Below, one piece after another: positions 34,198 to 43,746 of a stretch of DNA of 64,000 nt; position 1 is the first letter of the stretch; each line of letters opens with the position of its first letter. This DNA comes from Hysterangium stoloniferum (taxonomy: Eukaryota; Basidiomycota; Agaricomycetes; Hysterangiales; Hysterangiaceae). The stretch lies in NCBI GenBank assembly GCA_015178975.1, contig WHVD01000066.1:248001-312000 (forward strand). The letters run 5' to 3'. A program made the translations under genes and the position numbers. The notes beneath the pieces were generated by a model. It was not told where the DNA came from. It did not search any database and saw nothing but the letters and a program-made list of their open reading frames with translations.

Positions 34198-36599
34198 ATG
34201 CAAAGGTTTTACCTCTTCATACTTACAACTCTCCTTAGTGTCTCATCCGTCCACTCAAACGCGGTACCCGCCGCAGGACCAACTGTGAAGCTTAAGTATG
34301 GAACTTTCCAGGGAATCACTGCAGCTGGGCTTGACAAATTCTTGGGGGTACCGTTTGCCACTGCGGGGTAAGCATCTGCTGATTCTACGGTGCACTATGT
34401 TTAAACTATAACCGGCCGCAGACGTTTCGAATTACCTCGCACGCCGGCACCTTTAAAGGGCATTCAACAAGCCGTTGCATTTGGCCCGGCGTGTCCCCAA
34501 CAGAGCTCCCCTTCCGCTCAAACGAACTTTACCCTGGTTACATCAGAAGATTGTTTATTCGTCAATGTCATCACACCTGCTCATATGCCTGCAGGAAAGA
34601 AGCTTCCGGTCGCATTTGTGCGTATTTTGCTTGTTTGAAGAAGTTTCATCATGAAAAAGTATTTAGTGGATTTACGGAGGAGGTTTTGAAGAGGGCGATA
34701 CCTCGACCAATGATGGATCTACTGTCGTCGCACGTTCCATGACACTCAACGAGCCCATCATCTACGTTTCGGCAAACTACCGTGTGTCCGGTATGCATGC
34801 ATCATATATGCTTGTTTTAAGATCAGAAAGTAAAGGCAATTAACATCAAGCATTCGGATTTGGCGGATCCAAGGAAATTAAGGCCGCAGGTGTTGGAAAC
34901 CTTGGTTTGAAAGATCGTAAGTGATTCTGACATCTATCTAGCTTGCAACTTCGACTAGCCCCTTTACAAGAAAGATTTGCATTACAATGGGTCCAGGAGA
35001 ACATTCACCTCTTCGGAGGTGATAAGAATCGAGTCACCATGTGAGGACTAAATTTTCATGCTGAAGTTGTGGTCACAGAAGAAATGTAGTTGGGGAGAGT
35101 CTGCAGGCGCCATTAGTGTTGGTCTACAGATGGTCATTAATAAAGGTAATCCAGATGGATTATTCCATGGAGCCTTTATGGTGCGCTTTTATGCATTCTT
35201 TATGACGCTTTTACAGTATGAACCATAACACGTGTATGCAGGAATCTGGATCACCGTTCGTATTAAAGGACATGACTGCTGGACAACCATTCTACGATCA
35301 GCTTGTTGCTAATGCTGGCTGTTCAGCCTCCAAAAACACTCTCGAGTGTTTGAAGGCTGTCCCTCTTAATGTTTTCCAAGCTGCCGTCAATGAGAGCCCG
35401 AGCTTCAGTAGCTTTATGAGTCTCCAGGCATGTGATGACATGGTGACTCCCTCCGTATCATTCATATCTGCGTCTAGCTTGCTTGGCAACCCCGCATCGA
35501 CGGCGAACTCATCACTGAGAATCCACAGGATTCGGTAGCCAAGGGCGATTTTTCTAACGTCAGTGTGCTTTAATCCGGTTTGAACAAAAAACCTGATCAA
35601 ATATTCAGATCCCTTTTGTGAGTGGTGATTGCGACGACGAGGGAACGTGAGCATTTGGTACTAATGCTGTATTTTAACGTGTCTTACACTTTTTCAGTAT
35701 ATTTTCCATGTCGACCCTTAATCTAACGTAGGATAAAGTATTTATGATTGTTCGCAACGCTGAAATAAGGTCATAGCACTGATCTGGAAGCTACTACTTA
35801 CTTGCACGTAAGTCTTCCTGCAATGAAGCCTTGAAACACAAATTGATAACTTTATTTTTAAGGAAAATTACATCCCAGAAGCCAGCGATGCGCAATTCGC
35901 AACTCTTGCAACTCTTTATCCTAGCGACCCAGCTGCGGTATGTCGATTGTATTATCTATAAGTCAAAAGACCGATGGCCAACTATCAACCTGTGTTTATA
36001 AGGGAAGCCCCTTCGACACGGGCGACGCTAATCAACTTTCGTGAGAAATCTTGCTCAGGTCCATAATTCTAACAAAAACCTTTTAGACCTGAATTCAAAC
36101 GAATTGCTGCTTTCCAAGGGGATCTTGTCTTCCAAGCACCCAGGTACGACTGGGATATCACTGGTCCACTTGATGACAAACTGTCGTAGGCGTTTCTTCA
36201 TAAGGATCGCATCGAAGAGACAGAATGTTTGGTCCTTCCGTGTGTTTTCTTATTTTTGAGGCTATCATGAGTGATTTATGTTGCTGCCATCATTCAGTGT
36301 TCAAAAGGGGCAAGGCGACCCCCATTGTTGGTTCCTTCCATAGCAGTGATCTTCAGGAATTCTACGCATCAAGCGCCATGCCTGGTTTCCAAGGCACCGA
36401 CTTCCTGGTTAACTTTATCAACACAGGAAATCCTAATAAAGGAGCGACGGCGCCAATCTTTTGGCCAATGTACAGCAGTAATGAGTTGGAGCCGCCGTTG
36501 CTGACGTTCTTAGACCCGGATGTGTTGAACATCACGACTGATACATACCGCCTGGAGCCAATGAACGCTATCATCGCTCTTTCGAGAGAATTATTTTAG
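34198..36599 (+). CDS. Type-B carboxylesterase/lipase, copy 2 (appears intact)
   Basis: About 13 exons, all joinable in frame. The signal peptide starts at 34198 (MQRFYLFILTTLLSVSSVHS; an in-frame ATG at 34183 would add five residues). Motifs: GTFQGITAAGLDKFLGVPFA, SEDCLFVNVITP, YGGGFEEGD, WGESAGA near 35091-35110, GLFHGAFMESGSP, LAWQPRIDGELITENPQ, VAKGDFSN, FQGDLVFQAPRRFF, SFHSSDLQEFY, and an end at 36599 (ALSRELF). The exon that is 8 bases short in copy 1 is whole here. One acceptor was rebuilt (gtcgtag) but still ends in AG. It probably hydrolyses carboxylic esters outside the cell; substrate unknown. It is shielded from neighbours by large transposons on the left and an AVL9 stub on the right. 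Confidence 0.75.
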
Positions 36600-37003
36600 A
36601 TCCCCGCGCTTTCTTACGTCACTTGTTTTCCGTGAACGCACCAATGGTGTCTACTATGATGAATGAAACAAATATGTGTTGGAAGACATGGACGATGGAC
36701 GAGTGCCTCCTTCTTCGAATTTGAAGACACTAGATGGGCCGCTAGTACCTGTTTCGACTGTACTATTCGTCTCTAAGTCTGTATCCGACTTGGGATGCTC
36801 TGGACTGGCAGCGCTCGACCTTGCAAAATTGTGTTCCTTCGGCGAAGTTGGTGAAAGCGGATTGAATTTCTGAGAATGAGCCCGTCACTGGGGTTTTGAG
36901 CGGCGTTGTAGCAGCTGCAAAATTAATAATTTTCTTGGGACTTGAAGGTGGAGAATCAAGAGGTATAGAACGTTGGCTGGCCGTCTCTGCATCATTGTCC
37001 AAG

Positions 37004-37209
37004 TGTAAGAATTACATAAGCAGGGTGAAAATATTGACCTGAGCTGGATTTGAACTAGCAACCACTAAGTTTGGATTACATGTCTAGTGCTCTTAACCCC
37101 TGAGCTATCAGGCCATTAAGAGTAGTTCTATTAAGAACCAGTTACTACTGAGATGATTAGTCATCAGTAAGATATTAATATATCCAGGTCAACCATTACT
37201 CATTCAACA
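37004..37209 (-). mobile_element. Short TG...CA element with an embedded tRNA-like sequence (TRIM or solo LTR)
   Basis: The insertion into the AVL9 stub can be read exactly against the two other copies. On the minus strand it starts TGTTGAATGAG and ends AATTCTTACA, the form of an LTR. The empty site is CCGAG; the flanks are ccaag and ctgag, that is, a 5 bp duplication with one CpG-type transition on each side. About half its length is a tRNA-Thr-like sequence. It could be a solo LTR, a TRIM LTR, or a SINE-like element; the TG/CA ends and 5 bp duplication favour an LTR origin. Confidence 0.6.
37036..37114 (-). tRNA. tRNA-Thr(TGT)-like sequence, degenerate, within a mobile element
   Basis: The 79-base minus-strand sequence begins GGCCTGATAGCTCAGGGG and ends GCTCAGGTC. 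The acceptor stem pairs 7 of 7 with one G-U; the D stem GCTC/GAGC is perfect; the T arm pairs 4 of 5 around loop TTCAAAT. A box TAGCTCAGGGGTTAAGAGC and B box GTTCAAATCC are good. The anticodon loop CATGTAA would read TGT, but the anticodon stem is poor (CTAGA against TCCAA). It is probably not a working tRNA, but a Pol III promoter may remain. Confidence 0.55.
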
Positions 37210-37506
37210 CTGAGTTCGAAAAGAAATGAGCATGGTCATCACTAGACTCATGCTGTGACGATTCAATAGATTCCAAGGCGGACATTAGAAAGACCAGACG
37301 AGATAGTAAAAGAATAGGAAATGATGCATTGTTATTCATGCCACAGCGTGTCTCACTCACAAGATCAATCTGAGCCATTATGTAAGCAAGGTGACCATGG
37401 CAATGCACGGTCACCAGCGTCCACTGGAGCGCCGCTGGGCAGACCACCACCTTATCAAGTTGTCTCCGAAGATTGAACTTTGTCAGCTAGAGTAGAGGGT
37501 GGCTAG

Positions 37507-37890
37507 TGTTGGATAACACTGTAGAACCTCCCTTACTATATTTGGATGAACAAGAATATGCAGGGTCGAAGTAATAAGAGACCATGTGGACACATAAGGA
37601 ACCAAGGTGTAGCCGCATGTCTCATTGCTCTCTTTATCTCATATTCCCCTTACTCAATATTTCCTTTGTTCCTATCACTAATTGATATATTCAGTATATA
37701 TACTGTAGCCAGAATGTATCCACACCTCAGTCTGTTATACCCATATACGAGACTGAGGTGAGCCGCTTTACTTTTATTTATGCGTTCTAGTATACTTACA
37801 TGTACTTTAGTTTATTATTAGGTATTTTATATATTAGTCCGTTATACCCATATACGAGACTGAGTTTATTATTAGTCTTACTTTCTAACA
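37507..37890. mobile_element. Solo LTR, 384 bp
   Basis: Bounded by TGTTGGATAACACTG and CTTACTTTCTAACA, with a perfect 5 bp target duplication GCTAG (37502-37506, 37891-37895). Inside, the block gttatacccatatacgagac occurs twice, about 105 bases apart, a plan shared with the fragment at 29930-30099. Confidence 0.9.
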
Positions 37891-38098
37891 GCTAGGAGAA
37901 ACAGACTGTAATGGTTTCGAGCCAACGAAAGCTCTCATCAGGGGGATACTGCTACCCCTACCATTTTGTCCTTCCAAAGTTACTGTTTAGGAGTCTACTA
38001 CTGAGCCTGGTCCAAAGGGAGTGATAAGATAATAAATTCGTGCCGACCTTTGCGTGCAACAAAATTCCAAGAATCTTGAGACCCAATGGTGGGTAGTA

Positions 38099-39694
38099 CA
38101 GTGAGGGACAAAACCCTTCCAATGATTTTTAGTTGTGCAAATATCCTTGAATAACTCAAGAACCACTGTAGATACAGACCTGAAATTTGGGGGTTGGTTA
38201 GGTCTATATGTTATCTATATGCCCCTAAAATATTATGACATAAGCATTAGTATTTCCCACACTATAAACAAAACACTAATAAAATCACATTGGAAGGGTT
38301 TTGTCCCTGGTATAAAAAGAACACAAATCAAACAATCTAGTACTTGGTATAGCCTCTCTTGGCCTTCAAAACATCCTCAACCCTTCTAGGAATACTCTCT
38401 ATCAAGTTCTGACAAGTGGAGGCAGGGATATTCTCCCACTCTGTCTGAACCCTCTCCCACAACTCATGAATACTCTTGGGTGCCACTTCATACTCTCCCA
38501 ACCTCCTTTTGAGGCAATACCAGAGGTGTTCAATTGGATTAAGGTCAGCAGACTGAGGTGGCAATACCATGACCATAAATCCATTGTCTTTGAACCAATT
38601 AATGGCCTTTGTGCTCTTGTGTTTGGTATCATTGTCCTACTGAAAGACCGCATCTTCTGTGTTCTTGCTATAATACTCCACAGTTGCTTGAAGTTAATCT
38701 TCCAAAATGCTACCATAAAGGTCAGCATCCATTCTCCCATTAATCTTGGTGGAATATCCTGGGCCTTCCCAGAACATACAGCTCCACAACATTAGATTTC
38801 CTCCCCCAAACCTCACCGTGTCCTTGACCAGCCTACCCCTCTCCTGCCCTTTTCCACATCTAATTCCTCCCATATGACCCCAAACAATTGATTTTTGTCT
38901 CATCTGACCAAACAACCCTCTTCCAATCATCCACAGTCCAGTCCTTGTGTGCCAGAGTAAAGTCCATCCTTGCCTTCCTATACCTCTTATTGAGTAAAGG
39001 CCTTTTTCTCTTCACCATAGCCCTCATTTCAGCCTTCTTGAATGCCCTATGAACAGTTCTAACTGAAATAAACTCTCCAGTCATATCTTGAATGGTTTGG
39101 TGACCTCAGTGGCATTTTCAGCCTTTTGAGAAGTGATTTGTTGAATAGAATAATGAATATCTGAGGAGGAAAGCTTGCATAAACAGCCACCAGATGAGTT
39201 GGCAAGTGATGAGCAATGGGTAGAATGAATTCTGGATATAGTGGACAGATCCTGGCCAGTGATTTCAGAGATTTGAGGAGCAGACTTGCCCTTATTTAGA
39301 AAAGTGAGAATATGGCTAAGCTGAGGAGGAGTAAGAGCCTTCATGGTGTAGAATGTTGAGCTATGGGGATGTTTTTGGATTGGAAAGTAAACAGATGTAT
39401 ATATATATAATTTTGACAGGTCAGATGATTTTTATTTGCACTTATTTGCATATAAACAATATGGTTATATGTTAATCATGTGACAGGGACAAAACCCTTC
39501 CAATGCAGTTTAATTAGTATTTTATTTATAGTGTGGGAAATACTGATGCTTATGTAATAATACTTTAAGGTTAAATAGACAACATATAGACCTAACCACT
39601 CCCCAAATCTTAGGTCTGTAGCTAAAGTGGTTCTTGAGTTATCCATGAATCTTTGCACAACTAAAAATCATTGGAAGGGTTTTGTCCCTCACTG
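38099..39694 (-). mobile_element. Tc1/mariner element, copy 2
   Basis: 1596 bp with the same ends as the element at 26276 (CAGTGAGGGACAAAACCC and its complement) and TA on both sides. The direction is opposite. Long inverted repeats of about 210 bp. Confidence 0.92.
38337..39344 (-). pseudogene. Tc1-type transposase, copy 2, broken
   Basis: Starts MKALTPPQLSHILTFLNKGK at 39344; then TVHRAFKKAEMRAMVKRKR, DDWKRVVWSDETKINCLGSY (first Asp, about 38898), and [19 protein letters not shown] (Glu, about 38540), ending LKAKRGYTKY at 38337. The QDN-type second Asp falls in another frame (about 38630, where the sequence reads like a conserved QQDND with a change). A stop and at least two frame changes separate the parts. 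It has an insert ([13 protein letters not shown]) that copy 1 lacks. Confidence 0.85.
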
Positions 39695-39847
39695 TATATG
39701 GTTGGGCGGTACACCTGTCAGGAGATAGAGGCTTTAACCCGAGATCAACGATCACTGAAGCTGATGTAGGTTGTGCTATGAGGCAGTAGGTTTCCCTGCT
39801 GGCTCATCTGTCGACGATGCAGCAAGATGATGGTGGATCACACTACT

Positions 39848-40284
39848 GTCAATCTGAACCATTATGTAAGTAACCACTCAGTGACCCTGTGTTGGCAAAT
39901 ACTTCAATTTGAAAAAACCCAAACCCTAAGTCTTTGCTCAGATATTATTTCGTATTTTGAAGTTCCTGCCTGAGTTCACCCACATTTGGAAGTCCTGTAG
40001 GCCATCTTTGATGTGCTTGATCACATCATTCAGCAAAGTATCTCACCTCACCTTCAATAATATTTCTTAAAGCAGCAGAGACTCTGGGGGGGGACTGTTT
40101 GCTCTTTTTTTAAACATGTCAATAGATGCAACAAAACAACACTCCATTATAATCTAAAGAGCCCCAATAGTTGCTAACTGAGTTACTACTGCAAAAAACA
40201 CAGCAGTCAGCATGTGCCTGTGTTAGGTGTGTGGTTTGGACATATGTACTTACCATAGTATTATTATCTGTGTTGACAACCTAC
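39848..40284. other. Unit 3 flank, left part
   Basis: Matches 12660-13110 of unit 1. Non-coding. It ends in CCTAC, the target site of the next element. Confidence 0.7.
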
Positions 40285-42340
40285 TGTACAATGTTGATAG
40301 TATAGCAAAAATGGACAAAGTTTATTTATGATGACTAAGCTACTGTAAAGTATGAAATAGCTGAGCATCGACAACATGCAATACTATGACTTCTAACACA
40401 CCCACTTTGCATGTCGTTGAGAGCCCATAGTAGATCCATACATACCAGCCAAAAATTAAACATCCTTTTAACACAAAAAAAAAAATGTGCTCACTTGACA
40501 CAAAATCCATCTGAAAAATTGACATGAAAAAAAAAAAAATGCTGCACCCACTAGACGCAATATCCATCTGGTACATTTGGCATCGAACTGAACCTCAGAG
40601 CATCCTTGCTCCTAGAACACATTCCCCCAACCTCCCAGATTAAAAAAAAATGCCAGACCTTGGAGCCCTGCTCACAACTCCTAGTCCACATGATGATTTC
40701 AAACACACAAAACATAAGCACTCTTTCCTGTGCTATCAGTGGGGATCTCTGGGTTTTCGGTAGGGAGGATATCTGAAAACTATTAAGTATACCAAATTCT
40801 AATATACTCTAAAGGTCATTTAAACATCTGGGATGTGATTCAAACATAATTTGGTTTTTAAAACTTTCAAAAAGTTTTAAACTCTCTCATACATTACAAA
40901 CTAAAGAATCTTTCCGGACACAAGTAGACAATAAAAAAAATTAGTAGTTTGAAACACTAATACTTTTAAAAAATAGATACCTTTAGATAGTCCATTTCAT
41001 GCATATGTATATTATTGGCACCTCTAAATACATATGTATTACTTCGGAATGGATCTGTCAATCTGAACAGATTTCTACTTGATTCAACATACCCAGAATA
41101 TATAGGGGGTTTTACTTAATAAAGACAGCTGTGGTATGAAAAATTTCCAATAATATTTTACATATTTTACATGGAAATAACTACATTACAACTTTTAAAA
41201 AACAAAGTACTAATAAAAGTATTAGTAGGCATCTGTAAAAGGAAGGAAATTATATACAATGGAATTTGTTAAATAACTATGGGTTGTATAAGATGTAATA
41301 TGGAGAACTATTTCTGATGGTTGTTTTTTGATGATATAATTGTTTCAGAATATATCACTATTTAAAGATGGAGTTTTGTAAAAATAAGACTTTTATTAGT
41401 AAATATTTGAGATTATAGTAATTATAAACACCCTCCTAGGTAATCCACTTGAAGATGAACCAACCGGCCTCAGCGTGGGACAAAAACATGCAATGTGACC
41501 TTCACCGTTGCACCTATAGCAATTCTTCAGCTGTTGCACATTTGGTGAGTCAATTTTCATTTTCATAGCAATCTGATTCTCATTTTCTTTCTGCCCTTTT
41601 AGATGGCTTTCTTCTTCTACCAGTGCCGCAGAAATTTCTTCAACAGTAAGTGATCCCATGCACTGTATGAGCAGTTGCTACTGCACTAAATTCTGGAGCC
41701 ACAATAGATGAGGACATCTGGCACATCCTCATCACGTAACTCAACTCCAATCGTCGAAGTTGTGAAGCGAGTGTCAAAATACCATGGACATATTCCATCA
41801 CCGGTTTTTTGACATCATGCTGGTACATATAGAGCTGGTGTTTCAATGAAATCTGATTGGCCTGATTATTTGCCTGATAGATTTTTGCAAGTGCTTGCCA
41901 TGCCTCTGGTCCAGTAGTGCAATCCCGAATATATGATTGTTGGCTTGATGTGATTGTGAGTCCAATTGCCATGTAACCATCCTCTGAATGCTTTTCCCAT
42001 TCCAAATACTCCTTGCTATTCTCATCTTTAGGTGTCTTTGCTCCACCACTAACAACACTCCATGATCCAGCACGTCGTAAAACCATTGACAGTGAAAACT
42101 TCCATTCGTGGTAGTTATCACCCAAGAGTTTTGGGATACTTGCGAGTAAGGCATTGATGTTGGACATAGGATAATGAGATAGTATTAATGTGACTCTTTA
42201 AAGCAAAGGGGGCGGGGCCCATAACCTGTATGATGTTGACAGTATAGCAAAAACGGACAAATTTTATTTATGATGACTAAGCTACTGTAAAGTATGAAAT
42301 AGCCAAGCGTCGATGACATGCAATACTATGACTTCTAACA
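40285..42340 (-). mobile_element. Short gag-only LTR element related to Copia (TR-GAG-like)
   Basis: 2056 bp with two 114 bp LTRs (40285-40398, 42227-42340; about ten differences) and a perfect target duplication CCTAC (40280-40284, 42341-42345). On the minus strand the 5' LTR is followed by GGTTATGGGCCCC, the same half-tRNA primer site as in the Copia element at 17677. The only coding part is a Copia-type gag at about 42167-41396: LLGDNYHEWKFSLSMVL and a zinc knuckle CYRCNGEGHIACFCP. There is no sign of protease, integrase or reverse transcriptase; the remaining ~1 kb is AT-rich. The gag has about one break. By LTR difference (~9%) it is older than the other Copia element. Confidence 0.8.
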
Positions 42341-43746
42341 CCTACTACCACTAGGCATTTGAGTTTGAGTCTCAGTCTCAGTTTGGTCACTTTAGGTAAC
42401 TTCTGTGATTCTCTATCACCTATTATAACAGGAAGTACATGCAAAAGTTGCCAAAAAGGAAGAAGAAGAAAAGAGGCTATGACCAGGCTTGACCCGGGAC
42501 TAGTGTTAACAGTGCTGTAGACTATGAAAGGTGTATTAGCTCATGCCTCCCTTGTACACTACGTTTATTACATTGCCACATATGCAAATAAATATCAAAA
42601 CCGAAATAAACGTGAGGGAGACAACTTACTAAATGTATGGGGAGTGGCCATGGAGCGCAGGGAGACTTGTGGCGGGAGAGGTCCTTTCATTGTATACTTA
42701 AGTGCCTGTATGGGATAGATAAACTGAAGAAGGCTGGAGTCACCGGGACGCACAAAAAGAACTTTCTGGTAACCTATCTGCAATGCAGTATTTCTAAGCA
42801 CTTCTGCTGGTATATGAATATGGTGAATTTCCCACCTGAAACTTCTCTATAATTAAGGCAACACTAGTACCGCCCACCGCTGAAACCCAAACACGCAATA
42901 TGGAGATACATCAAAATCAGTCAAAATGTCTAACAATAAAGTCAAACACAACGGCCAATTCGATCTTCTCGCCCATCTCGCCCTTTTTCTAACGACATGC
43001 CGGTGTCTGACTGATCAATAACTCTTTTAAAATCTTGATATTCAAGCTATTTACAGCGTGTCGCCACCGGAAGTGTCAACGATGGTGATAGTAAGGGGGT
43101 AGGATGTCGTAACAACCCTCCCTAAATTCTTCCGTGCAACCATTAGAACAATTTTTGCACAACTCATCAAAGATACTCGGGAGCTCTGAATCACGGGTGC
43201 TATCATTCAATGATATCGTGGTCGAACTGACTGCAGCTCTGCGCCGAATTTCCTAGAGGGCTGTTGCAACATCGTGAGTCTCAATATACATGCATTAGAT
43301 ATATATGTATTTTTTGGGGGAATTTGTAGCCAGCCCAAAATAACCTCGGGAGTTTTAAGAAACGTCTGGGTTTGTGTCACGAGGAGGCGCAATCAAAGTC
43401 ACCTCCCGGTCCGGGCGCAACGGTGTTTAAAAACACTATGTTTTCACAGCACGACTGGCATTAATATACGGCTCCCGCGATATATATATATTACTGGTAC
43501 TTATGCCATATTTCTGCTAGCGATGGCCCCCTTAAAGTTATGATAGCTTCAAGTTGAGATCGTTTGCGTGTTGCATGTGTTGTTACTCCGTAAATTGCTC
43601 TCTAAGATCATCAACTATGGTGGTCATAAGATAGATCCGTGTCCTTTATGTGATCGATATTATGGAAATGACGCATTGAGAACCTATATTATGAGCCAAT
43701 ATCTTCAAGACAATCCCGCTACAAGCTGCCCACGCGCAAAGCCACT
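42341..43746. other. Unit 3 flank, right part, and esterase copy 3 upstream region
   Basis: Matches 13105-14460 of unit 1 with indels. No gene is supported. Confidence 0.65.

Larger units (their letters stand above)
16925..36665. repeat. Tandem segmental duplication, unit 2 (split by insertions)
   Basis: The same order as unit 1 (AVL9 stub, flank, esterase), but the flank was entered by a Copia element at 17677-22965 and then replaced from about 23019 by a 10.3 kb DNA transposon. Host sequence resumes near 33349, so roughly 1 kb of flank (corresponding to 12655-13645) is missing. Confidence 0.8.
36676..37290 (-). pseudogene. AVL9 5' stub, copy 3, split by a small insertion
   Basis: Nearly the same as the stub at 16925, from the breakpoint to MSALESIESSQHES at 37285, but split by a 206 bp insertion (37004-37209). 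It retains the stretch PKKIINFAAATTPLKTPVTG lost from stub 2. It has no AVL9 domain and cannot encode AVL9. Confidence 0.85.
37386..39847. mobile_element. Unclassified insertion in unit 3 carrying a solo LTR and a Tc1
   Basis: Host flank stops after gtaagcaa (37380s) and resumes at about 39848 (gtcaatctgaacc). After removing the solo LTR and the Tc1, about 480 bases remain, GC-richer than nearby elements, beginning with a small palindrome (GGTGACC...GGTCACC). No coding sequence was found and its class is unknown. Confidence 0.45.
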
